64,000 nt of DNA, from the NCBI RefSeq assembly GCF_001625365.1, contig NZ_LJJF01000001.1, positions 434,001-498,000 on the forward strand. Direction: 5' to 3'. Numbering within the stretch: the first letter of the stretch is position 1; every line of letters starts with the position of its first letter. The notes below the pieces were generated by a model. That model had not been told where the DNA came from and did not search any database. It saw nothing but the letters and a program-made list of their open reading frames with translations. The position numbers and the translations under genes are program-made. This DNA comes from Streptomyces sp. MJM8645. GTDB taxonomy: Bacteria; Actinomycetota; Actinomycetes; Streptomycetales; Streptomycetaceae. Shown in pieces: positions 33,815 through 42,077 of this stretch.

Positions 33815-35542
33815 TCAGAAGATCAGCGGATCGGCCCAGCCGGAGGCCAGCAGTCCGCAGAGCAGCAGCACGGCGGTGACGGCGACGGCCTCCGCGTGGC
33901 CGAAGCCCAGGTCGGACCGGCGCCGCACGGGCGGGGCGACCTCTCCGACGGCGGCCCCGTTGCCACTGCGCAGGAGCGGCCACAGGGACCGGATCAGCGG
34001 GATCATGGTGTACGCGGTGAGCGCGAGCAGCGCGGTGAGCGCCCAGAAGGGCTGCCAGCCGTACAGCATGGCCGCGCGCACGAGTCCGGCGACGCCCGCG
34101 AGGACGACGAACCCCAGCCAGCCGACGCCGATCCGGGCGACCGCCTTGGCCAGTGAACTGCCGCCCGACACGGCGCCGGTGGGCACCCAGTCGGCGCTGC
34201 GGCGGCGCAGCGCGTGCGCGATGGCGACCACGTGGCAGAGCCCGCCGAGGAGTTGGACCCGGGTGACCTCGAAGCGCCAGCGGGTGCGGGACATCGCGGG
34301 CAGCAGGACGAGCGAGACCCAGATCGGCGGCAGGAACGGCAGCACCTGCCACGGTTGGATCTCACCGGGGGCGAAGAACAGCATGATCAGGGCGGGCAGC
34401 GGGACGGCGAAGACGTTCACGGCGCTGGTGACGTAGCCGAGGATGCCGTTCCAGAAGCAGAGCCGGGCGGAGCGAGGGAGCGGTCCGCGGCGGAAGTCCG
34501 GGTCGCGGACGAGCGCCAGGGAGCCGAGGCACCAGCGGTACTGCTGGCTGATGAAGGCGGGCAGGCCGGTGGGCGACATGCCCTTGGCGACCAGGGCGGG
34601 CACGTACCGGGTGGTCCACCCGGCGCGGGCGAGCGAGAGGCCGGTGTAGAGGTCCTCGCTGTGGTCGATCTCGGCGAAGCCTCCGACACGCATGAGTGCG
34701 GCGCGGCGGTAGAGGGCGTTGGTGCCGCAGCAGACGGTGCCGTCCTGCGCGTCCCGGGAGGGCTGGATCCAGCGGTAGAAGATCTCCTGGGTGGCTCCCG
34801 CGGCGCGTTCGAGCCAGGACATGTCGGCGTCCGTGTCGAAGCACTGCGGGCTCTGCACGATGCCGACCTCGGGGTTGTCGAGGTAGGGCACCAGGTGGTG
34901 CAGGAAGTCGGGGCGGGGGCAGAAGTCGGCGTCCAGGACGGCGACGATCTCGCCGTTGCCCTCGGCCAGGCCGTGGTTGAGGTTGCCGGCCTTCTTGAAC
35001 CGGCCGCGGTCGGGGCGGGCCCGGTACTGGAAGCCGTAGGACTCGGCGAGTTCGCGCACCTCGGGGCGGGCGGCGTCGTCGAGGACGATGACGGTCAGCG
35101 CGCCGGCCCACTGGACGGCGACGGTGTGGCGGTAGGCGTTCTCCAGGACGGCCAACGGCTCGCCTGCGGTCGGCAGCAGCAGGTCGACGCTCGGGTGGCG
35201 GGCGGGCTGCCACGCGCGCATCAGCAGGTCGTGCGAGTCGCGGGTGTAGCGGCGGGCGCGCTGGCCGTCGGTGAGCGAGAGCAGCCAGGTGGCCGCGTTG
35301 AGCACGGTGAGCACCAGGAAGGGCCAGAGCAGCGGCCGGCTGAGGGCGAACAGGCCGAGGGTGGCGGTGGCTCCCGCGTAGGAGAGGGTGGCGCAGAGCA
35401 GCACCCAGCGGCGCTGCGGGCCGAAGTACCAGTAGAGCTCCTCGTCGTCGGGCGGGCTGGGCAGGCGGAGGTCGGGGTCCGCGGGGATCCGGCGCGGGCC
35501 GGGGACGGGCGCGGGCATGGCGGTGCCATGGAGTACGGGCAT
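33815..35542 (-). CDS. Processive family-2 glycosyltransferase (BcsA/CslA-like)
   Basis: A 575-aa membrane glycosyltransferase. Two helices lie near residues 45-85 before the GT-A domain, with DDAARPEV (about 153), LDADFCP (about 200), SED in HSEDLYTG and the QQYRWCLGS motif (about 330), the D, DxD, ED, QxxRW set of processive beta-glycan synthases. At least four further helices follow. It probably polymerises and exports a glycan. No PilZ domain is present. ATG 35542 is used; a DasR-like site lies 60 bp upstream. Confidence 0.87.
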   Translation of the reverse strand: MPVLHGTAMPAPVPGPRRIPADPDLRLPSPPDDEELYWYFGPQRRWVLLCATLSYAGATATLGLFALSRPLLWPFLVLTVLNAATWLLSLTDGQRARRYTRDSHDLLMRAWQPARHPSVDLLLPTAGEPLAVLENAYRHTVAVQWAGALTVIVLDDAARPEVRELAESYGFQYRARPDRGRFKKAGNLNHGLAEGNGEIVAVLDADFCPRPDFLHHLVPYLDNPEVGIVQSPQCFDTDADMSWLERAAGATQEIFYRWIQPSRDAQDGTVCCGTNALYRRAALMRVGGFAEIDHSEDLYTGLSLARAGWTTRYVPALVAKGMSPTGLPAFISQQYRWCLGSLALVRDPDFRRGPLPRSARLCFWNGILGYVTSAVNVFAVPLPALIMLFFAPGEIQPWQVLPFLPPIWVSLVLLPAMSRTRWRFEVTRVQLLGGLCHVVAIAHALRRRSADWVPTGAVSGGSSLAKAVARIGVGWLGFVVLAGVAGLVRAAMLYGWQPFWALTALLALTAYTMIPLIRSLWPLLRSGNGAAVGEVAPPVRRRSDLGFGHAEAVAVTAVLLLCGLLASGWADPLIF

Positions 35543-35601
35543 GCGGAAGTGGCCCCCCTGGGCATGGGACGGAACGTGGCCGTTCGCCCTCAGCCTCTCA
35601 C

Positions 35602-35617
35602 ATTGGCCTAGACCAAT
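35602..35617 (-). promoter_or_regulatory. DasR-responsive element-like site (dre)
   Basis: ATTGGCCTAGACCAAT is a near-palindrome that agrees with the dre consensus (A-S-TGGTCTAGACCA-S-T) at 13 of 16 positions, including CTAGACCA. It lies 60-75 bp upstream of the glycosyltransferase start, a usual distance for DasR control by N-acetylglucosamine metabolites. Confidence 0.6.
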
Positions 35618-35741
35618 CATGAACGAGGTATGACATCTCCGCATCGCCCCTGGTCAGTGACTTGACATGTCATCACGTGCCGACGAACCGTCAAGCGATC
35701 ATGGATTCGACCCCGAGCACCGCCGGCCCGCGCCCCTGCGG

Positions 35742-36332
35742 TCAGGCCTCCCCCAGCGACTCCTTCAGTGCCTTCGTCAGCACCTTCGTCAACTTCTCGA
35801 ACCGCAGGTCAGGGCGCAGCGGGACGCCGAAACGCTCGTCGCCGTACGGGAACGGAGTGAAGACCCCGGTCCGGCGGAAGCCGCGCCGCTCGTACCACGC
35901 GATCAGGTCGGCGCGCTGCTCGATCACGGTCATCTCCAGCTCGCCCACGCCCCACTCCTCGCCGGCCAGCCGCTCGGCCTCGGCGAGCACGGCCCGGCCG
36001 AGGCCGCCGCCCTGGAGCCCGGGGCGCACCGAGAACATGCCGAAGTACGCACGGTCCCCGCGGTGCTCCAGCTGGCAGCAGGCGACCAGTTGGCCGTCCC
36101 GCTCGGCGACCAGCAGCACCCCGTCGGAGCGGCCGATGACCGCGGCGACGCCCTCGGCGTCGGTGCGCTGGCCCTCCAGCAGGTCCGCCTCGGTGGTCCA
36201 GCCGGCCCGGCTGGCGTCGCCGCGGTAGGCGGACTCGACCAGTTCGACCAGCGCCGGTACGTCGGCGAGCGTGGCGGGGCGGAAGGCGGGCTGCCCGGTG
36301 GGCCGGGCGTGGCTGGGGATGGTCTCGGACAT
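35742..36332 (-). CDS. GNAT-family N-acetyltransferase
   Basis: A 196-aa acetyltransferase with the acetyl-CoA loop RPGLQGGGLGRAVL (about residues 103-116) after strand YFGMFSV, and the C-terminal LIAWYERRGFRRTG. The long first part (ATLADVPALVELVESAYRG) is standard for GNATs. The substrate is unknown. GAGGACC precedes ATG 36332. Confidence 0.88.
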   Translation of the reverse strand: MSETIPSHARPTGQPAFRPATLADVPALVELVESAYRGDASRAGWTTEADLLEGQRTDAEGVAAVIGRSDGVLLVAERDGQLVACCQLEHRGDRAYFGMFSVRPGLQGGGLGRAVLAEAERLAGEEWGVGELEMTVIEQRADLIAWYERRGFRRTGVFTPFPYGDERFGVPLRPDLRFEKLTKVLTKALKESLGEA

Positions 36333-36566
36333 GGCGGGTCCTCATTCTGCGTGCGGTGGAACCGCCCGCCGCTCGTGCCTGCGGCGTGGCGCGGGCCGTC
36401 CCTGGTGACCGGCCTGCGGGCATCGTGCCACAGCCCGCGAACCGGCCCCGAGCCGCAGGACCTGCGGCGACGGCCCCCGCGGGCCCGCCCGGCGGGAGCG
36501 CGGGCCCGGCCGCCGTCCACCCCGAGCCCGGCTCCGCCGTCGCGGCCTACGCGCCGCGCCCCGGTG

Positions 36567-37196
36567 TCAGCGGATGACGGGCAGGACCGGCGTGGTGTCG
36601 CGACCGGCTGCCGCCTCGATGAAGGCCACCGGGTCGGCGACCTCGGCGAGCAGGGTGCGGGTGAAGTGCAGGGCGCCGTCGGACGGCGGCGGGCCGCCGA
36701 TCGCCGCGATCAGGTCGAGCAGGTGGACGGTCGCCTCCATCAGCGCCACCTCGCCGAGCGCGCCGACCGTCACCGAGCCGAGCAGCGGGTGGGCCACCGC
36801 GGCGGTGGGCGGCAGGTCGGCGATGCCGGCCAGGGCCGCCGGGCCCTCGGCCCCGAAGCGGGCGACCAGCTCGGCCGGTTCGGCTGCCGCGGCGGTCTGC
36901 TTCGCCGCCTCGGCGACCTGCTCGGCGGCGGTGTGCGCGATTCCGCCCGGCCGGTTGTAGGCCCGCAGGATGCCGACCCCGGTGGTCACCTCGGCCGGGC
37001 CGTCCACCAGGGCCCCGCGCAGCCCGGCGAACATCTCCGGCACCGGCGCCACGTGCGCGTACAGATCCCGGACGGTCCAGCCGGGCAGCCGGGTGGCGAG
37101 CCCCCACGACGCGTCGTCCAGGGCCGCGCCGCGTTCCGCCCAGGAGACCCAGGCTTCGGCCAACAGGGCGGGCACCTCACCGATCTGACGCGTCAT
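36567..37196 (-). CDS. MDMPI/TIGR03086-type metal-binding protein
   Basis: A 209-aa helical protein of the mycothiol-dependent maleylpyruvate isomerase N-terminal family. It has TRLPGWTVRDLYAHVAPV (metal-ligand His near residue 48) and ALMEATVHLLDLIAAIG (Glu and His ligands near 155-165). These proteins are thought to be mycothiol-dependent transferases. AGGAGG is directly before ATG 37196. It lies downstream of the TetR gene on the same strand (65 bp), so may share its transcript. Confidence 0.75.
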   Translation of the reverse strand: MTRQIGEVPALLAEAWVSWAERGAALDDASWGLATRLPGWTVRDLYAHVAPVPEMFAGLRGALVDGPAEVTTGVGILRAYNRPGGIAHTAAEQVAEAAKQTAAAAEPAELVARFGAEGPAALAGIADLPPTAAVAHPLLGSVTVGALGEVALMEATVHLLDLIAAIGGPPPSDGALHFTRTLLAEVADPVAFIEAAAGRDTTPVLPVIR

Positions 37197-37261
37197 CGGT
37201 CCTCCTCGGGGCACATGGCAACTGAGTTGTCACCTTACCGGTCGCCGGGCGGACCGGCGGA

Positions 37262-37891
37262 TCAGACCCGGGCGCCGAGCATCCGCAGCACCAACTCGCC
37301 GTAGCGGCGGCCGAGTTCATCCGGCGTCTCGGTGGAGCGGTCGGTGAACCAGCGGGAGACGTCGATGCCCAGCGAGGTGACCGCACGGGCCGCCGTCCGG
37401 ACTTCGGACACCTGGAAGGCGCCGGCCGTCACGCCCGCCTCGATCAGCGCGCTGACCTCGCGCTCGATGTCCAGCCGCAGCGCCGCGACCACCGCGTAGG
37501 CGTCCTCGGGCAGCGCGTGCAGCTCGTAGTTGACCACCCGGCCGACCGTGCGGGCCCGGGCGTGCCAGGTGGTGAACTCCTCGACCAGCCGGCGCATCCG
37601 GTCCACCGGGCCGCCCTCACCGGCCGCCGCCGCCCGGACCAGTTCCAGCGTGGCCGCGTGCCCGGCCTGGCTGATCTCGGCCAGCAGCGCGGCCTTGGAC
37701 TGGTAGTGGATGTACAGCGCCGCCGGGCTCATCCCGGCGGCGGTGGCGATGTCCCGGGTGGTGGTGGCGTGGAAACCGCGCTCCGCGAAGGATTCGACGG
37801 CCGCCTGGAGCAGCCGGTACGCCGCCTCGGGGCGAGAGTCGGCGCCGCCGGGCAGGGTGCGCCAGAGGTCGGCGATGGGCGTGCTGGTCAT
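37262..37891 (-). CDS. TetR-family regulator of the SDR/kinase-ACAD regulon
   Basis: A 209-aa repressor with helix-turn-helix FHATTTRDIATAAGMSPAALYIHYQSK (residues about 40-66, given here as its position; key residues TTRDIA and SPAALYIHY). The ligand domain is typical of acyl-CoA-sensing TetRs but not diagnostic. It is transcribed away from the SDR operon at 38100, with a palindromic operator at 37974-37994 between them. The same operator stands before the kinase-ACAD operon at 45811, so it likely controls both. GGGAGGAT precedes ATG 37891. Confidence 0.88.
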   Translation of the reverse strand: MTSTPIADLWRTLPGGADSRPEAAYRLLQAAVESFAERGFHATTTRDIATAAGMSPAALYIHYQSKAALLAEISQAGHAATLELVRAAAAGEGGPVDRMRRLVEEFTTWHARARTVGRVVNYELHALPEDAYAVVAALRLDIEREVSALIEAGVTAGAFQVSEVRTAARAVTSLGIDVSRWFTDRSTETPDELGRRYGELVLRMLGARV

Positions 37892-37973
37892 GGCGCCATC
37901 CTCCCAGAGAACTCGTACACACATTCCCGCCGCCCGGTCGACGGACTGTTGACAGGCTCCCGCACCGACACCA

Positions 37974-37994
37974 TGCTGAGCAAGCGCTTAGTCA
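37974..37994 (+). promoter_or_regulatory. Shared TetR operator overlapping a promoter, copy 1
   Basis: A 21-bp site with core CTGAGC-AAGC-GCTTAG (37976-37991). It differs at a single base from the reverse complement of 45811-45831. A TTGACA hexamer at 37949-37954 is placed so that the matching -10 region (about 37972-37977) falls in the operator, so binding would block transcription of the SDR operon. Confidence 0.8.
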
Positions 37995-38099
37995 GCCGGT
38001 GGACCGGCACACCCGCCGACCGGGCACCCCCGCCGAACCGGCGCCTCCGTCCACCCGGCACCCCTCGTCGAACGTTCCGCGCGAAAGGCAGGACCCTCC

Positions 38100-38858
38100 G
38101 TGGCGTACTCCTTCAAGGGCCGGGTGGCCGTCGTCACCGGATCGAGCCGGGGCATCGGCCTCGGCATCGCACGCGAGCTGGTCGCCCGCGGCGCCAAGGT
38201 CTGCCTGACCGCCCGCAACCCCGAGCCGCTCGCCGAGGCCGTCCACGACCTGGGCGGGCCGGAGAACGCCATCGCCGTCGCCGGCAGGACCGACGACCCG
38301 GTCCACCAGGAGGAGGCCGTCGCCCGCACCCTGGAGGCCTTCGGCCGGCTCGACCACCTGGTCAACAACACCGGCATCAACCCCCTCTACGGCCCGGTCC
38401 TCGACGCCGACGAGGCCGCCGCCGCCAAGATCCTCGCCGTCAACGTGCTGGCCCCGCTGGCCTGGACCCGCCGCGCGCACGCCGCCTGGATGGGCGAGCA
38501 CGGCGGCTCGGTGGTCAACGTCGCCTCCGTCGCGGGCATCCGCTCCTCGCTCGGGATCGGCATGTACGGGGTCAGCAAGGCCGCGCTGATCCGGCTCACC
38601 ACCGAACTCGCCGCCGAACTGGGCGGCCAGGGCATCCGGGTCAACGCCGTCGCCCCCGCCGTGGTCAAGACCAGGTTCGCCGAGGCCCTGTACGAGGGCC
38701 GGGAGGAGCAGGTCGCCGCCGCCTACCCGCTCGGCCGGCTCGGCGTGCCCGAGGACGTCGCGGGCGCGGTCGCCTTCCTGCTCTCCGCGGACGCCGCCTG
38801 GATCACCGGCCAGACCCTGGTCGTGGACGGCGGCGTCACCCTCGGCGGCGGCCTGTGA
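38100..38858 (+). CDS. SDR-family oxidoreductase (FabG-like), first of operon
   Basis: A 252-aa classical short-chain dehydrogenase: VVTGSSRGIGLGIA (residues 11-24), LVNNTGIN, VNVASVAG with catalytic Ser, and YGVSK with Tyr and Lys. The C-terminus PLGRLGVPEDVAGAVAFLLS is standard. It probably oxidises a 3-hydroxyacyl-CoA or similar alcohol. GTG 38100 follows AGGA. It is the first gene of three coupled genes under the operator at 37974. Confidence 0.9.
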   Translation: MAYSFKGRVAVVTGSSRGIGLGIARELVARGAKVCLTARNPEPLAEAVHDLGGPENAIAVAGRTDDPVHQEEAVARTLEAFGRLDHLVNNTGINPLYGPVLDADEAAAAKILAVNVLAPLAWTRRAHAAWMGEHGGSVVNVASVAGIRSSLGIGMYGVSKAALIRLTTELAAELGGQGIRVNAVAPAVVKTRFAEALYEGREEQVAAAYPLGRLGVPEDVAGAVAFLLSADAAWITGQTLVVDGGVTLGGGL

Positions 38859-39697
38859 GCGGCGCGGCGGACCCGGAGGCACCGGCGACGGACACAACGG
38901 ACCAGGAGGCCCGTGCAACGGACTTCGCCGGCCAGGGCGTGGTGGTGACCGGCGGCGGGCGCGGTATCGGCGCCGCCCTGGCCCGGACCTTCGCCGCGGC
39001 CGGCGCCCGGGTGGTGGTCAACGACCTGGACACCGAGGCCGCCCACGCCGTCGCCAGGGGCTGCGGCGGCACCGCCGCCCCCGGGGACGCCGCCTCCCCC
39101 GAGGGGCTGGCCGCCCTGGTCGGGCAGGCCCGGGCCGCGCTCGGCGAGATCGACGTGTGGTGCGCCAACGCGGGCGTCGCCCCGGTCGGCGGGGCCGACG
39201 CGCCCGCCGCGGCCTGGGCGAGCGCCTGGGAGGTCAACGTCCTCGCCCACGTCCGGGCCGCCGAACTGCTGCTCCCCCGCTGGCTGGAGCGCGGCGGGGG
39301 CCGCTTCCTCGCCACGGTCTCCGCCGCCGGGCTGCTCACCATGTTGGGATCGGCCCCGTACGCGGTCACCAAGCACGGCGCGCTCGCCTTCGCCGAGTGG
39401 CTCTCCGCGACGTACCGCCACCGCGGCGTCCGGGTGCACGCGCTCTGCCCGCAGGGCGTGCGCACCGACATGCTCGCCTCGACCGGCGCGGTCGGCGAGG
39501 CACTGCTCGCACCCACCGCGCTGGACCCGGAGGACGTCGCCGAGGCGGCGCTGGCCGGGCTACGCGAGGGCCGCTTCCTGATCCTGCCGCACCCCGAGAC
39601 CGCCGAGTACTACCGGGTCCGGGCCACCGAACCGGACCGCTGGATCAACGGGATGAACCGGCTCCAGCAGGGGCTGGAGAGGAGCGAGGCGCTGTGA
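38855..39697 (+). CDS. SDR-family oxidoreductase, second of operon
   Basis: A 280-aa classical SDR with VVVTGGGRGIGAALA (about residues 29-43), CANAGVAPVG, TVSAAGLLTMLGSAPYAVTK (Ser, Tyr, Lys) and an unusual acidic/Thr-rich N-terminal tail of about 25 residues. The C-terminal GRFLILPHPETAEYYRVRA is typical of a group found next to quinone oxidoreductases in fatty-acid-like catabolism. Its GTG overlaps the stop of the first SDR (GTGA) and its stop overlaps the next GTG, so three proteins are made in step. Confidence 0.9.
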   Translation: MSGAADPEAPATDTTDQEARATDFAGQGVVVTGGGRGIGAALARTFAAAGARVVVNDLDTEAAHAVARGCGGTAAPGDAASPEGLAALVGQARAALGEIDVWCANAGVAPVGGADAPAAAWASAWEVNVLAHVRAAELLLPRWLERGGGRFLATVSAAGLLTMLGSAPYAVTKHGALAFAEWLSATYRHRGVRVHALCPQGVRTDMLASTGAVGEALLAPTALDPEDVAEAALAGLREGRFLILPHPETAEYYRVRATEPDRWINGMNRLQQGLERSEAL

Positions 39698-40665
39698 GGG
39701 CCTGGCAGGTGGAACAGCTCGGCGAGCCGGGCGAGGTGATGCGGCTGGCCGACGATGTGGCGCGGCCGGCGGCCGGGCCGGGGCAGCTGCTCGTCCGGGT
39801 GCGGGCCGCGGCGGTCAACTTCCCGGACGCGCTGATGGTGCGCGGCCAGTACCAGGTCCGCCCGCCGCTGCCGTTCACGCCCGGCGTGGAGCTGTGCGGC
39901 GAGGTGGCGGACGGCGCGCGGCGGGGCGAGCGGCTGATCGGCAACCCGGTACTGCCGCACGGCGCCTTCGCCGAGTACGCGCTGCTGGACGCGGCGGCCG
40001 CCTTCCCCGCGCCCGGGGCGCTGGACGACGCCGAGGCGGCCGCGCTGCACATCGGCTACCAGACCGCGTGGTTCGCCCTGCACCGCCGGGCCCGGCTGGT
40101 GGCCGGCGAGACGCTGCTGGTGCACGCGGCGGCGGGCGGCGTGGGCAGCGCGGCGGTCCAGCTGGGCCGGGCCGCCGGGGCCCGGGTGGTCGCCGTGGTC
40201 GGCGGCCCCGCCAAGGCGCAGGCGGCCCGGGCGCTCGGCGCCGACCTGGTGGTGGACCGGACGGCCGGGGACTTCGTCGCCGCCGTCAAGGAGTTCACCG
40301 GCGGGCGCGGCGCGGACGTGGTCTTCGACCCGGTCGGCGGGGACGCCTACACCGGCTCCACCAAGTGCGTCGCCTTCGAGGGCCGGATCGTGGTGGTCGG
40401 CTTCGCCGCCGGCCGGATCCCTGCGCCGGCGCTCAACCACGCGCTGGTGAAGAACTACGCCATCCTCGGCCTGCACTGGGGCCGCTACAACACCCACGAC
40501 CCGCAGGCCGTCCGCGCCGCCCACGACGAGCTGACCCGGCTCGCCGACCGGGGCGCGGTCCGCCCGCTGGTGAGCGCCAGGGTGCCGCTCGCCGGGGCCG
40601 CCGACGCCGTCGAGCTCGTCGCCGCCGGGCGCAGCACCGGCCGGATCGCCGTCCTGGGGGACTGA
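39694..40665 (+). CDS. NADPH:quinone oxidoreductase (MDR superfamily)
   Basis: A 323-aa medium-chain reductase without zinc ligands. It has the quinone reductase-type NADPH motif LLVHAAAGGVGSAAVQLG (about residues 143-160) and PGVELCGEV in the catalytic domain. ALNHALVKNYAILGLHWGRY is typical of the NADPH:quinone/enoyl reductase group associated with acyl-CoA dehydrogenases in actinomycetes. It may act on an enoyl-CoA or quinone. GTG 39694 overlaps the previous stop. A terminator hairpin follows at 40734. Confidence 0.9.
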   Translation: MRAWQVEQLGEPGEVMRLADDVARPAAGPGQLLVRVRAAAVNFPDALMVRGQYQVRPPLPFTPGVELCGEVADGARRGERLIGNPVLPHGAFAEYALLDAAAAFPAPGALDDAEAAALHIGYQTAWFALHRRARLVAGETLLVHAAAGGVGSAAVQLGRAAGARVVAVVGGPAKAQAARALGADLVVDRTAGDFVAAVKEFTGGRGADVVFDPVGGDAYTGSTKCVAFEGRIVVVGFAAGRIPAPALNHALVKNYAILGLHWGRYNTHDPQAVRAAHDELTRLADRGAVRPLVSARVPLAGAADAVELVAAGRSTGRIAVLGD

Positions 40666-40733
40666 CGACCGGCGGCGGTTCAGGTGCTGCGGCGGGCGGA
40701 CTCGTGTTCCTGGGCCGGGCGGAGCCAAGGCCG

Positions 40734-40752
40734 GCAGGGCCTGAGGCCCTGC
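40734..40752. terminator. Short hairpin between convergent genes
   Basis: GCAGGGCC (40734-40741) and GGCCCTGC (40745-40752) with a 3-nt loop, between the quinone oxidoreductase and the beta-propeller gene. Confidence 0.55.
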
Positions 40753-40821
40753 GCGTTGCCGCCCTCCGTCCGTACTCGTCAGGAGGACGGCGCTCCCCCG
40801 GCGGTCAGCGGGGGACTCCGG

Positions 40822-41970
40822 TCAGCGGGTGACGATCTGGAGGGCGGTGTCGCGGGTGGCATTGCGCCAGCCGAACGCGTAGACGGTGCTGCTGTCGGCG
40901 CTCACCGCCGTGTCGCTGACGCTGTCCAGGGTGAAGGGGACCGTCTCGGTCGGCACCGGAGCGTAGGTGGCGGTGTCGAAGGCCACCAGCGCGACCGCCC
41001 GCGGATCGCGGTCATACCGAACGGTGCGCAGACGGGTCCCGTTCGGGCTGACGGAGACACCGGTGAGTCCGGCGGAGGCGACCGGCGCGAGCGTGACGGG
41101 TGCCTGCGCGGCGTCGGTGGCGGGGTCGACGGGGAAGACCTGGTTGGCGGCGCTGTCGGCGACGGCGAACAGGTGGGTGCCGTCGGGGGTGAACGCCGCC
41201 TGACGGATCGCCTGACGGAGGTTCGACACCGAGCCGACCACGGTCGGCGCGGCCCCGGGGGCGCCCGAGATGTCGAGGTGCACCAGCCCGGACCCGGCGG
41301 CGACGTAGGCGTCGCGACCGCCGGGCCGCAGGGCGATCGACTGCGCGTAACTGCCGGGCAGCGCGACCTCGCCGGTGAACGCGTTCTGCGCGGTCGAGAA
41401 GGTCAGCACCCGTCCGGGAGTCTCGGCGGGCACCCCGGGCGGGGGGATCGGCGGCACGTTGTAGCCCGTCGCGCCGGCCTGGGTGACGTAGACCGTCGCA
41501 CCGTCGGCGCTGAGCGCGATGTCGTGCGTACGGCCGGTGAGCCAGGCGGCGGGCTTGTTCTGCGGCGGCAGCGGTGCGGCGGCGAGGAGGGTGCCGGTCG
41601 TGGTGTCGACCACGTTCATGACGAGACCGCTCACGACGTACACGCGCCTGCCGTCAGGGCTGATCACGGTCTGGTGGTAGTCGCTCTCGGCGTTGGCCAG
41701 CGGGATCTGCGCGGTGACGGTGTCCGTCCCGGTGTCGACGGTCTTGAGCGCGCCGTCGGCCGTGACGTAGACCTTGTCCCCGGCCGGGCTGACCGCCATC
41801 CCGGAGACCAGGGTCCCGACCGGGACGGTGACCACCCCCGCCACTGCCACTGCCCCCGCCACTGCCGGCGCCCTGTCGGCGGCGACGGCGGTCCCGCCGC
41901 CAGAGGCCAGGATCAGCACGCAGGCGGCCAGCGATGCTCCACAACGTCCGTATACAGCAAGTGAGTTCAT
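40822..41970 (-). CDS. Secreted YVTN-type beta-propeller protein
   Basis: A 382-aa exported protein: signal peptide with a CGASLAACVLILASGGG core ending near AVAAD, then repeated blade motifs such as GMAVSPAGDKVYVT, TVISPDGRRVYVV, IALSADGATVYVT and AAFTPDGTHLFAV. About six or seven blades are visible. Probably extracellular and used for binding; no enzyme motif is seen. ATG 41970 is preferred (GGAGAGGA upstream) to ATG 41985. Confidence 0.82.
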   Translation of the reverse strand: MNSLAVYGRCGASLAACVLILASGGGTAVAADRAPAVAGAVAVAGVVTVPVGTLVSGMAVSPAGDKVYVTADGALKTVDTGTDTVTAQIPLANAESDYHQTVISPDGRRVYVVSGLVMNVVDTTTGTLLAAAPLPPQNKPAAWLTGRTHDIALSADGATVYVTQAGATGYNVPPIPPPGVPAETPGRVLTFSTAQNAFTGEVALPGSYAQSIALRPGGRDAYVAAGSGLVHLDISGAPGAAPTVVGSVSNLRQAIRQAAFTPDGTHLFAVADSAANQVFPVDPATDAAQAPVTLAPVASAGLTGVSVSPNGTRLRTVRYDRDPRAVALVAFDTATYAPVPTETVPFTLDSVSDTAVSADSSTVYAFGWRNATRDTALQIVTR

Positions 41971-42077
41971 GGCGTTCCTCTCCAACTCGGACTGATGCCG
42001 GACAGGTTATTGCGGGAGCTTGAGGGAGGGTGCGAGTTTCCCGACTGTTCGTCTTCGCTCCCCGGCGGTCAGTACGC

